Assembly: GCF_002159265.1 (NCBI RefSeq)
Contig: NZ_NFHG01000006.1
Span: forward strand, 62,001 to 126,000
Reading direction: 5' to 3'
DNA: 64,000 nt
DNA from: Flavonifractor sp. An82
GTDB lineage: Bacteria > Bacillota > Clostridia > Oscillospirales > Oscillospiraceae
A program made the translations under genes and the position numbers. Under the pieces are notes generated by a model, which saw only the letters and a program-made list of their open reading frames with translations, was not told where the DNA came from and ran no database searches. Numbering within the stretch: position 1 is the stretch's first letter; the number at the start of each line of letters is the position of its first letter. This document shows positions 22,805 through 31,506 of this stretch, piece by piece.

Positions 22805-25719
22805 GACTGCCGGTTCTGGACCCCAGAGACCGGGAGGCCGTCATGGCGCAGGTGGCGGCCCGTGCCCGGGCCTATACGCCGGAATGGCGGTACGAAGGGG
22901 CGGAGGACGACCCGGGCTCCGCTCTGGCGGCCCTCTTTGGGGAGATGTTCTATCAGACGGTGGACCGCTTCAACTCGGTGCCGGGCAAGCTGCACACGGA
23001 ATTTCTCAACTTGACCGGCTTTCAGATGCCGGACCCCATGCCGGCCTCCGGTCTGCTTCAGTTCACCGCCCACGACACGGTGGAGGAGCCGGTGCCGGTG
23101 CCCGAGGGCACCCAGGTGTTTACCGAGGATGAGGAGCGGGAGCACATCGTCTATGAGACCCAGCGGCCCATCCAGTCCACCCCGGCCCAGCTGGAGGAGG
23201 TCTTTTATGTGGACCCCCGGGCGGAGGTGATCCAGCAGCTGGATCTGGCCAAGTCCCAGCCCTTCTTCTGCCCGGTGGAGGGGGAGAACCTCCAGCGGCA
23301 CCGGTTTACCCTGTATCAGGACGACGCCCTCTCTCTGGCGGGCCCCTGCCAGGTGGAGGTGGAGCTGCGGCAGGACGGCGGCTTTACCGCGGCGGAGACC
23401 GCCGCCCGGCTGGCCGACCCATCTCTGGTCCGGTGGAGCTTCCCCAGCCAGGAGGGGGAGGAGCCCTTTACCGCCGTCCGGGCGGAGGGGAACCGGCTGC
23501 TGCTCACCTATGAGGGAAAGGCGGCTTTTACACCGGATGAGGAGGGACACTACCGGATCTCCTGCACCGGCGGCCTGGGCAGCGGCACGCTGCTGCTGGA
23601 CGGGGTCAGCCTGTGCAGCCGGCCCGCCGGCTGGCTGCCGGTGGACGGAGTGTCCAACGGCGACGTGCCTCTGGATCTGGAGGAGGGGGGCTACTGCTTC
23701 GGCCGACGGCCTGCCGCCTACGCACTGTGCTACTTCCGGGCCGACCAGGTCTTCCGCAAGCGGGGGGCCCGGGTGAATCTGCATCTGGAGGTGGCGCCGG
23801 TAGTCACCGATCCGAACGGGGAGGAGCCCCATTATCAGTTCAATCAGCACATCATCGACAAGCGGGACGCGGTGGCGGTGGTGCCCGACGACGTCTATGT
23901 TTCCCAGGTGGCCTGGGAGTACTTCAACGGCCTGGGCTGGCATACCCTGCCGGTATCGGGCAGCAGAAATCCCTTCTCCTGCAAGCAGGATGGACCGCTG
24001 GAGCTGGTCTTCGACGTGCCCGCCGATCTGACCCCCACAGAGGTCAACGCCCAGCTGGGCTGGTACATCCGGGCCCGGGTGGTCCATGTGGAAAATGAGT
24101 TCTCCATGACGCCACGGTGGGTGGTTCCCTTTCTGAAGGACGCCCGGTGTACCTGGGCCTACGACCGGGGCCTTCCGGTCCAGGGGCTGGAGTCAGAAAA
24201 CAACGGCAGCATGGTCCGCATGGAGGAGACCGAGGGGGTGGAGCGGCTGTCCTTCCCGGCCCTGGTGGGACTGGAGGAGCATCCGAAGGCCATGTATTTC
24301 CGCTTTGACCGCTCCCCCAACGCCATGCCCCTGTCCCTGTTCTTTGACCTGGCGGGGCGGGTGAAGCTGGAGGACAAGGTGCGCTTTGAGGCCTGGACAG
24401 GCAGCCGGTTTGAGCCGGTGCGCACCGTGGATCTGACCCGCAACCTGCTCAGCCCCGGCATGATGCTGCTCTACCTGTCTCAGCCTCTGCCCCAGCACAC
24501 CCTGTTCGGCAGAGAGGGCTGCTGGCTGCGGCTGACCCGCAGCTCCTACCTGGACAACACGGGAGGCTGGCCCAGGGTCAATGCCATCCGGCTCAATACC
24601 GTAACTGCCCTCCAGCGGGAGCGGGCGGAGGAGGAACGCTTTTCTTCCGGCGCGTACGAGGCGGGCAAGACCCTGCAGCTGCTCCACAGCCCGGTGCTGG
24701 ACCCACAGGTGTGGGTGGATGAGGTGAACGCTCTGGCGGTGTCCGATATGAAGGAGCTGGCCCGGACCCAGCCGGACCGGGTGGAGCTGGAGCGGGAGGA
24801 CCGGATCATCACCCACTGCTGGGTACTCTGGCAGCGGCGGGATCAGCTGACCCTGGCCGGGCCGGAGGAGCGTTGCTACAGCCTGGACCCCTATGAGGGG
24901 ACCATTACCTTCGGTGACGGCATCCACGGGCAGGTCCCGCCCCAGGGAGAGGAAAACCTGCGGGTGCGCTACTGGTTTGGCGGCGGCACCCGGGGCAACC
25001 AGCCCGCCGGTTCGGTCACGAAACTGGTGGGGGCCCTGCCCCGGATCAGCTGGGTGGAGAACATCACCCCCATGAGCGGCGGCACCGACCGCCTGACGCC
25101 GGAAAAGGTGGACGCCATCGGCAGCAAGGCCCTGCGTCACCGGGGCCGGGCCGCCGGTGTGAGCGATTTTGAGGAGATCGTCTCCCAGTCTTTTCCCCAG
25201 GCCCGGCACGTGAAGTGCTTCCCCAGCCGGGACGCCTCCGGCGCTTACGCCCCCGGTCATGTGAGCGTGGTGGTGGAGGGATGCGACCTGGACAGCCGGC
25301 GGGTCACCGAGGACCTGTGCCAGCGGATCTATGACAGACTGTCCCAACAGTGCGACTGCGTCATGGCCGCCGAGGGACGGCTCCATGTGGTGGCCTCCAC
25401 CGTGATCACCGTCAGCAGTACGGTGACGGTGGAGATGGCCGATCCCGACCAGGGGGCCGCCACCCAGCAGGCCATCGCCCAGCGGCTGGAGGAACTGATC
25501 AACGTGCGCTGGCGGGAGCGGGAGATCGGCCAGCAGATCCGCATTGCCCAGGTGTGGCAGACGGTACGGGATACGCCCAACGTGCGCCTGGTCCGCAGCA
25601 TCCTGCTGGAGGGCTGGTACGATCAGGCCGGCATACCCCGGGTGGTGCCTCTGGAGGAGGACGGCGCCTTCCCCTATGCCACGGTAAGAAGCGGACTCCA
25701 CCTGATCCAGGTGGAGTAA
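22801..25719 (+). CDS. Baseplate J-like wedge protein, large (Afp11-like)
   Basis: A 972-residue protein. The N-terminus (LDPRDREAVMAQVAARARAYTPEWRYEG, DPGSALAALFGEMFYQTVDRFN) is that of eCIS gp6/J-type 'putative baseplate assembly' proteins. Middle domains hold beta-rich insertions. The C-terminal third carries the J core: a YEGTITFGDGIHGQVPPQG strand and a GRAAGVSDFEEIVSQSFP segment. It forms the iris-like wedge dimer around the hub, together with the second J-type protein. Length fits Afp11-class proteins. Confidence 0.92.
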   Translation: MRLPVLDPRDREAVMAQVAARARAYTPEWRYEGAEDDPGSALAALFGEMFYQTVDRFNSVPGKLHTEFLNLTGFQMPDPMPASGLLQFTAHDTVEEPVPVPEGTQVFTEDEEREHIVYETQRPIQSTPAQLEEVFYVDPRAEVIQQLDLAKSQPFFCPVEGENLQRHRFTLYQDDALSLAGPCQVEVELRQDGGFTAAETAARLADPSLVRWSFPSQEGEEPFTAVRAEGNRLLLTYEGKAAFTPDEEGHYRISCTGGLGSGTLLLDGVSLCSRPAGWLPVDGVSNGDVPLDLEEGGYCFGRRPAAYALCYFRADQVFRKRGARVNLHLEVAPVVTDPNGEEPHYQFNQHIIDKRDAVAVVPDDVYVSQVAWEYFNGLGWHTLPVSGSRNPFSCKQDGPLELVFDVPADLTPTEVNAQLGWYIRARVVHVENEFSMTPRWVVPFLKDARCTWAYDRGLPVQGLESENNGSMVRMEETEGVERLSFPALVGLEEHPKAMYFRFDRSPNAMPLSLFFDLAGRVKLEDKVRFEAWTGSRFEPVRTVDLTRNLLSPGMMLLYLSQPLPQHTLFGREGCWLRLTRSSYLDNTGGWPRVNAIRLNTVTALQRERAEEERFSSGAYEAGKTLQLLHSPVLDPQVWVDEVNALAVSDMKELARTQPDRVELEREDRIITHCWVLWQRRDQLTLAGPEERCYSLDPYEGTITFGDGIHGQVPPQGEENLRVRYWFGGGTRGNQPAGSVTKLVGALPRISWVENITPMSGGTDRLTPEKVDAIGSKALRHRGRAAGVSDFEEIVSQSFPQARHVKCFPSRDASGAYAPGHVSVVVEGCDLDSRRVTEDLCQRIYDRLSQQCDCVMAAEGRLHVVASTVITVSSTVTVEMADPDQGAATQQAIAQRLEELINVRWREREIGQQIRIAQVWQTVRDTPNVRLVRSILLEGWYDQAGIPRVVPLEEDGAFPYATVRSGLHLIQVE

Positions 25720-25756
25720 GGATGATAGATTTGAGACGAGAGGGAGGGACGGCCCC

Positions 25757-27826
25757 ATGCTGAACGCCAGGAACCTGGACGACCAGACCTATGAGGAGAT
25801 CGTAAAATCGGCGGAGGGCCGTCTGCCCTGGCTGTGCCCGGTCTGGACCGACCACAACGCCCACGACCCGGGGATCACCATTCTGGAACTGATGGCCTGG
25901 TACAAGGAGATGCAGCAGTACCACATGAATCAGTTCACCGATCCCCTGCGGTGCAAGCTGCTTGATTTAGCGGGTGTGACCAGGCTTCCCGCTGCCCCTG
26001 CCCGGTGCGCGGTGGAGCTGGGGCCGGAGAGCCCCGCCCGGCTGGCGGGGGAGCGGCTGACCACCCGTGAGGGCATCCCCTTTGAACTGGAGCAGACCAT
26101 GCCCGAGTTGCGCCCGGCGGTGGCCCGCATCCAGATCGTCCAGGGGGAACAGCGGATGGACGTGGGGGCGCTGCTGGAGGACCGGCACGTTACCTTCCAG
26201 CCCTTCAGCCAAAAGGACGGCTGCTTTTCTCAGCTGTATATCGGCTTTTCCCAGTTGGGTGAAGGGGATCTGCGGCTGTGGTTCGATGTGGAGTCCCCGG
26301 CGGGCGTAGCCCGCAATCCCTTTGCCTCGCTGGAGCAGGTTCCCCGGCTGATCCGCTGGACCTGTCAGGGGGCGGAGGGGCCCACCTTTCTGGAGGACGA
26401 GACCCACGCCCTCAGCGTCAGCGGCTATGTGACCCTCCGGCCGGAGGGAACATGGCCGGCGGATGAAGAGGGGCTGCACTGGCTGGTGCTTACCCTGGAG
26501 GACCCGGGCTGTGAGGAGCAGGTCCGCCTGTCCGGCCTGTCCGCCGGGCGGTGGCCCGCGGTGCAGCGGGAGACCTGGGCCAAAAGCTATTTCTTCCGGG
26601 CGCCGGCCCGGCCCGACTGGATCGTCTGTCTGCCCGATGGGCTGGCCCGGGACGGAGAGTTGGCGGTCTTTCTCCGTACCAAGGAGCGCTGGGAGCAGAC
26701 CGGGCTGTGGCAGGCCGCCGCAACCCAGGATGGACGGGTGATTCAGATGGATACCGGCGCCGCCCTTGAGGACGGGGAGGACAATGTGCTGGTGGTGGCT
26801 CTGGACGCAGTCCACAGCAGCAGGCTTCTCTTTGACGCCAAGGGGCTGCCCGGCGAGCGGTTTTTCCTGGACCTGAAGGGGCGGGTAGCCCTGACGGAGT
26901 CCATGGTTCTTTTGTGCGATACCCTGGACCGGGACGGACAGGTCCGTCCCACTCTGTGGCGGTGCGTAGACGATCTGTATGCCTGCGGTCCCAGAGACCG
27001 GGTATTTACCTACGACCCGATACGGGAGACTATCGCCTTCGGCGATGGAGAACACGGCGCCCTGCTCCATCCGGGAGAGGGGGCGGTGCTAGTGGCCGAT
27101 CTGGCCCTGACCCGAGGGGCGGGCGGCAACATTCCGGCAGGGACGGAGCTGGCCTTTGAGGACGGTCAGACGGTCTGTTGTCAGGCCGCCCGGGGCGGCC
27201 GGGACAGAGAGACCACGGCGCAGGCCCAGGCCAGGCTGCTGCAGAGGCTGGACCACACCCGCAAGTGCGTCTCCGCCGCTGATTATGAGCGCCTGGCCCG
27301 GGAGACGCCGGGCCTGCGGGTGGCGGCGGCCAGGGCTCTGCCCGGCTATGACCCGGAGGAGCCCACCGGGGTCAGCCGCCTGCCCACCGTAACGGTGGTG
27401 GCGGTGCCGGCGGGGGCGGGCGAGCGCCCCCTGCCCGACCGGCGCTTCCTGGAGGCGGTGCAGGCACAGATGGACCGGGTACGCCCCATCGGTACCCAGG
27501 TGAAGGTGGTGCCGCCGGTCTATGTGGACCTGGAGGCGGAGGTGGTCCTGCGGGGGGGTAGCGAGGAGATGGAGGAAGATCTCCGGCAGCGTTTTTCTAC
27601 CTGGCTGGCGGAGAACGGCATCGGCGGCACCCTGCGGGCGGGAGACGCCCTGGCGCTGGTCCAGGCCGCCCCCGGCGTGCTTCAGGTCCGGGAGGCTACT
27701 TTGCGCACCGCCGCCCCGGGCTGTTACCAGAACGAGGAGGGAGACATCCGTCTTCCCAGAAGGGCCATTCCCAGATTGGAGCGTTTGCGGGTGGAGCGGC
27801 TGCCCCAGCCGGGCAGCGGCCGCTGA
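25757..27826 (+). CDS. Baseplate J-like wedge protein, second (Afp12-like)
   Basis: A 689-residue protein. It has the same ordering as its neighbour but is shorter: LDDQTYEEIVKSAEGRLPWLCPVWTDHN and DPGITILELMAWYKEMQQYHMNQFTD at the start, ETIAFGDGEHGALLHPGEG in the C-terminal half and the J-like YERLARETPGLRVAAA stretch. In eCIS the two J proteins form the wedge hetero-dimers. AGGGAGGG lies upstream of the ATG. Assignment to the family is firm; which Afp number fits best is less so. Confidence 0.9.
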   Translation: MLNARNLDDQTYEEIVKSAEGRLPWLCPVWTDHNAHDPGITILELMAWYKEMQQYHMNQFTDPLRCKLLDLAGVTRLPAAPARCAVELGPESPARLAGERLTTREGIPFELEQTMPELRPAVARIQIVQGEQRMDVGALLEDRHVTFQPFSQKDGCFSQLYIGFSQLGEGDLRLWFDVESPAGVARNPFASLEQVPRLIRWTCQGAEGPTFLEDETHALSVSGYVTLRPEGTWPADEEGLHWLVLTLEDPGCEEQVRLSGLSAGRWPAVQRETWAKSYFFRAPARPDWIVCLPDGLARDGELAVFLRTKERWEQTGLWQAAATQDGRVIQMDTGAALEDGEDNVLVVALDAVHSSRLLFDAKGLPGERFFLDLKGRVALTESMVLLCDTLDRDGQVRPTLWRCVDDLYACGPRDRVFTYDPIRETIAFGDGEHGALLHPGEGAVLVADLALTRGAGGNIPAGTELAFEDGQTVCCQAARGGRDRETTAQAQARLLQRLDHTRKCVSAADYERLARETPGLRVAAARALPGYDPEEPTGVSRLPTVTVVAVPAGAGERPLPDRRFLEAVQAQMDRVRPIGTQVKVVPPVYVDLEAEVVLRGGSEEMEEDLRQRFSTWLAENGIGGTLRAGDALALVQAAPGVLQVREATLRTAAPGCYQNEEGDIRLPRRAIPRLERLRVERLPQPGSGR

Positions 27827-27853
27827 TCACGAGGATAAGGAGGGAACCGCGGT

Positions 27854-28960
27854 ATGGAGCCGATCCAGGCACAGATGGTATTTTGCTGCGCGGAGCAGTG
27901 GATGGGCGGGTACTTCTTCCAGGTGGAGCCCTGGGAGGACGGCCTGCGCCTGGATCCCGGCCGGGCGTCCACCGGCGTGTACTGCCTGACGGCGGTGGAC
28001 AGCGGGGAGACGGGCTTTCTCTGGGGCCGGGCGGCGGTGGAGGCCGATCTGCCGCCGGACACCGCCCTGCGGATCTACGCCCGGGCCGCCGACACCCGCC
28101 GGTGGGGGGACTGGTCCGACCTGGACCAGGGCATCCGCACCCTGGAGGGGGACCCGGTCCCTGCCCTGCGGGAGATCTTCGGCCCGCCGGTCTCCGAGAG
28201 CGGAGATTGCCTGCTGCCCTGTACCGGCCGCTATTTATGGCTCATGCTGGAGCTGACAGCCACCGGAGCACGGGCCCCGGTGATCCGTAAGCTGCGGCTG
28301 TGGATGGGCGGCGACCACATGACCGATTACCTCCCAGCCATCTATCAGGGGGAGGACTTCACCTACCGCTTCCTGTCCATTTTTGACAGTATGTACGCCG
28401 ACATGGACCGGGCCATCGACGCCCTCTCCGGGCAGGCCGATTACCGGCACGCGGAGGGAGACCTGCTGCGGTATCTGGCCTCCTGGGTGTGCGTGGAGCG
28501 GGGGGAGAGCGAGAAGGAGCTGCGGGAGCGCATCTCCACCGCCCTGCCCGACTACGAGGAGCTGTACACCGTGGAGGGGGTGCGGCGCAGCGTACGCCGC
28601 CTCACCGGAAGGGAGCCTATCCTCATCGAGCCCTTCCAGGTCTCCCCCAACCGGCCCGACTGCCGGGACCCGGTGCTCTACCGGCGGCTGTACGGCGAGG
28701 ACCCCTACCGGTTTTTCGTCCTGCTGCCGGAGGACACCTTCTCCGGCCAGAAGGAGCGGGAGCAGTTCCAGCGGGACATGGAGGAAGTCATTCCCGCCGG
28801 GATGACCATGCAGATGATCCAGCTCAAGCCCTGTGTCCAGCTGGACTGGCACACTTACCTGGGCATTAACGCCCGGATCGGCGGCTATGTGCCGGCGGTG
28901 ATCGACGAGCAGGCCACCATCCACTACGACACCACGATTGGAGGAGCCAACCATGAATAA
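27854..28960 (+). CDS. Tail protein I-like baseplate protein
   Basis: A 368-residue protein. The C-terminal part (MTDYLPAIYQGEDFTYRFLSIFDSMYADMDRAIDAL, then LRYLASWVCVERGES and the EGVRRSVRRLTGREPILIEPF stretch) is typical of phage tail protein I-like proteins of eCIS, which cap the wedge arm and hold fibres or adaptors. The N-terminal 140 residues form a beta-rich domain, probably the eCIS-specific extension. GGAGGGAA lies ahead of the ATG. The 3' end overlaps the start of the next gene by eight bases. Confidence 0.88.
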   Translation: MEPIQAQMVFCCAEQWMGGYFFQVEPWEDGLRLDPGRASTGVYCLTAVDSGETGFLWGRAAVEADLPPDTALRIYARAADTRRWGDWSDLDQGIRTLEGDPVPALREIFGPPVSESGDCLLPCTGRYLWLMLELTATGARAPVIRKLRLWMGGDHMTDYLPAIYQGEDFTYRFLSIFDSMYADMDRAIDALSGQADYRHAEGDLLRYLASWVCVERGESEKELRERISTALPDYEELYTVEGVRRSVRRLTGREPILIEPFQVSPNRPDCRDPVLYRRLYGEDPYRFFVLLPEDTFSGQKEREQFQRDMEEVIPAGMTMQMIQLKPCVQLDWHTYLGINARIGGYVPAVIDEQATIHYDTTIGGANHE

Positions 28961-30731
28961 CGCCAACTTTTTCCCCTTTGAGCGCAACCGGTACTTTTAC
29001 GGGAAGCTGCTCACGGTGCGGGACTTTGAAGTGGAGCAGCGCTACCACTGCACCAAGCGGGAGCTGCTCAACCGGCTGGTCCACGGCGCCGGCGTGGTGT
29101 GCGGCCTGGGAGTCACCGCCAGCGATGAGTCCACCCTGATGATCGAGAGCGGCATGGCTCTGGACTACCAGGGACGGGAGATCATCGTCCCCGAGGCACT
29201 CTTCCGCAAGCTCCAGATGCTGGAGGGGCAGGAGACCCTGGCGGGCAAGCAGGACGCCTATCTGTGCCTGGCCTACGATGAGCAGGATGTAGAGCCGGTA
29301 AATGCCACCGGCGCCGAAGTGGGCTCCCAGCGGCAGTTTGATCTGACCCGGGAGGGCTTCCGTCTGTTCCTCACCGCCCAGCCCCCCGCCTACCAGAGCC
29401 TGCTGGAGACCGAGGGCCGGGAGAATGTGTCGGTGCTCTACCAGAGCGAGGAGCTCATTCTGGTGCTCTCCGTCCCCTCCACCCTGTGTGCCGGGGAGGA
29501 GTTCCAGGTTCAGGTGCTGGTGGTGAAGAACGAGAACACCCCGCCGGTGCAGTTCTCCCTGGAGGGGGAGAATACCTTCGTGGAGAGCGACAACGGCCGG
29601 GTGCGCCTGGCCTGGCGGGAGAGCCGGGAGGAGAAGCGGTGCGTCTACACGGTGGAGTTCCCCCTGCGGGCCAAGGCCCTCAGTGATGTGGACAGCCGGC
29701 TCTTCCCCAACGGCTGCGAGCTGAACGTGGAGCTGGGCAGCCATCATTACAAGAACTATCTGGACGTGGAGGCCGCCGTCCACCTGTGCCGGGACCAGGA
29801 GGACTGCCGTCTGCGCCGCATGCGGCTGGATGATTTGAGCCGGCACCTGCGGGGCCGGGACCTGCCTCTCTATCTGGCCAAGCTGGAGTTGATCCACTCT
29901 GCCGGCGGGGTCTTTGTGGGAGGCGTGACCAGCCTGCCCTTCCAGCAGAGTGTAAAGACGGAGGGGGCGGCCAAGGGCTCTGCAGCCGGGGAGTTTACGG
30001 TGACCACCTCGGTGCGCAGCCTGGAGTACTGGCAGAAGCCCGATGTGAAGGCGGTATACCAGCCTTCCTCCGGGGCCCTCCATCTGGATTTCGGCATCCC
30101 TTCCCCGGAGCAGTACGACTACGCCGTGGCCCACGGTACCGTGGACCTGACCATGCCCGGCGGCATTCGGGTGAACAGCCGGGTCTTCTCCCAAGAGATT
30201 GCCCACGGCCTGGGGGCCGGGGCGGTGGACGTGCGGCTGAGCGTGGAGTTTGTGGACAAGGAGCGGGAGGAGATCGCCCTGCTGTGCGGCAACAGCGAGG
30301 TGTTCAAGCATAAGTCCATGAAATGCGCGCCCCCCTGGGTGGAGGCGGCCGCCCTGGTCTATCCTGAGCGGGGGACCATGCGCATCGGCCTGTGGCTCCA
30401 CGATACGGTGGACGGCAATCTGATTCGGGTCCACTACTTTGCCCAAAAGCCGGAGCGGGACACCAGCCGCATCCTGTCCCAGCGCCGGGTGAGCCTCACC
30501 GTGACGCCGGAGTTCTCCCGGCTGGGCTGCCGGGAGAAGCTGCAGTTCCAGGCCGAGGTGGTGGGCTCCGAGGATAAGAGTGTCATCTGGAGCGTCAAGG
30601 AGGACAACGGCGGCGTCATCGACCGCAACGGCCTCTACCAGGCCCCCGAGCAGCCCGGCACCTATGAGATCGTGGCGGTGTCCGGGGCGGACGACTCGGT
30701 GAGCGCCAGTGCCTTTGTTATCGTGGAGTAA
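28953..30731 (+). CDS. CIS baseplate-associated protein with C-terminal Ig-like domain
   Basis: A 592-residue protein starting at ATG 28953 after GGAGG. Its N-terminus FFPFERNRYFYGKLLTVRDFEVEQRYH plus NRLVHGAGVVCGLGV is a block I associate with eCIS loci, though its function is not established. The last 80 residues look like a bacterial Ig-like (BIG-type) domain (VSLTVTPEFSRLGCREKLQFQAEV, then DRNGLYQAPEQPGTYEIVAVSG). Place and domains suggest a periphery protein that docks fibres or receptor-binding parts to the baseplate. No separate tail-fibre gene is evident in the locus, so this may be the adhesin. That is inference. Confidence 0.6.
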   Translation: MNNANFFPFERNRYFYGKLLTVRDFEVEQRYHCTKRELLNRLVHGAGVVCGLGVTASDESTLMIESGMALDYQGREIIVPEALFRKLQMLEGQETLAGKQDAYLCLAYDEQDVEPVNATGAEVGSQRQFDLTREGFRLFLTAQPPAYQSLLETEGRENVSVLYQSEELILVLSVPSTLCAGEEFQVQVLVVKNENTPPVQFSLEGENTFVESDNGRVRLAWRESREEKRCVYTVEFPLRAKALSDVDSRLFPNGCELNVELGSHHYKNYLDVEAAVHLCRDQEDCRLRRMRLDDLSRHLRGRDLPLYLAKLELIHSAGGVFVGGVTSLPFQQSVKTEGAAKGSAAGEFTVTTSVRSLEYWQKPDVKAVYQPSSGALHLDFGIPSPEQYDYAVAHGTVDLTMPGGIRVNSRVFSQEIAHGLGAGAVDVRLSVEFVDKEREEIALLCGNSEVFKHKSMKCAPPWVEAAALVYPERGTMRIGLWLHDTVDGNLIRVHYFAQKPERDTSRILSQRRVSLTVTPEFSRLGCREKLQFQAEVVGSEDKSVIWSVKEDNGGVIDRNGLYQAPEQPGTYEIVAVSGADDSVSASAFVIVE

Positions 30732-30774
30732 GGAAGAAGAGCCGGACCAGTTCCGGCGGAGAGGGGGAAACGCC

Positions 30775-31506
30775 GTGGATGCCATGCTGGTGCGGGAGCG
30801 CTATAAGGTGGTCCGGGTGGCCGACAGCCGGGAGGATTACGCCTTTGCGGAGGCGGTGGATATCCTGGACCGGGAGATGGGCGGCTGTCTGCTCAATCTC
30901 TACGAGGGCCCCCTTCTCCGCCGGTATCTCTCCTGCTTTGACCGGCTGGAGGGCTGCGCGGCCTTCCAGGGCATGTTCCTGGAGGGGGAGAGCCTGGTGG
31001 CCGTCTTCCAGGACTGCGGCGGGGTCCCCATCGACCAGGTCTTCTACAAGGGGGACCGGCACAGCTGGGAGGACCGGATGCACTACGCCGGGCAGTTTTT
31101 CCAGCAGGTGCTCAACCTGGCCGACCTGCCTGCGGAGATGGCCTGCGCCCTGCTGCTGTCGGAGAATGTGCGGGTGGATCTGACGAACCGGCAGATCTGT
31201 CTGCGGCACCACATGGTTCCCATGGAGGACATGAATCCCCGGGAGGCGGCCTATCTGGCGGGGGACCAGGCCTTTAAGATCCTGCGGCCCCGCTGGAGCT
31301 CCCCCAGAGAGGAACTGGATTTCCTGGATGAACTGAAGGAGGGGCGCTGCACCAGTCCGGTGCAGCTGTACGCCCTGTGGCGGAGCCGGGAGGAGCAGAT
31401 CCGGACCGCCTGTGAAGCATTGCAGAAGAAGAACGTGGTCCGCCGCTGGTGCTCCCTGCTGGTGGGCCGCGTAAAACGGCGGGCCGCCCGGCGGAAGGCG
31501 AGGTGA
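30775..31506 (+). CDS. CIS-locus protein, possible degenerate protein-kinase fold
   Basis: A 243-residue protein starting at GTG 30775 with GAGAGGGGG seven bases before. The order RYKVVRVADSREDYAFAEAVDI, then a hydrophobic helix and LLLSENVRVDLTNRQICLRHH, is reminiscent of a protein-kinase N-lobe followed by a catalytic-loop region. The Lys-Glu pair, HRD and DFG are not recognisable, so activity is unlikely. The C-terminal 50 residues are very basic (VKRRAARRKAR) and may bind the membrane surface or nucleic acid. The stop overlaps the start of the cyclase-like membrane gene (GTGA). The kinase comparison is weak and should be tested by structure prediction. Confidence 0.45.
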   Translation: MDAMLVRERYKVVRVADSREDYAFAEAVDILDREMGGCLLNLYEGPLLRRYLSCFDRLEGCAAFQGMFLEGESLVAVFQDCGGVPIDQVFYKGDRHSWEDRMHYAGQFFQQVLNLADLPAEMACALLLSENVRVDLTNRQICLRHHMVPMEDMNPREAAYLAGDQAFKILRPRWSSPREELDFLDELKEGRCTSPVQLYALWRSREEQIRTACEALQKKNVVRRWCSLLVGRVKRRAARRKAR

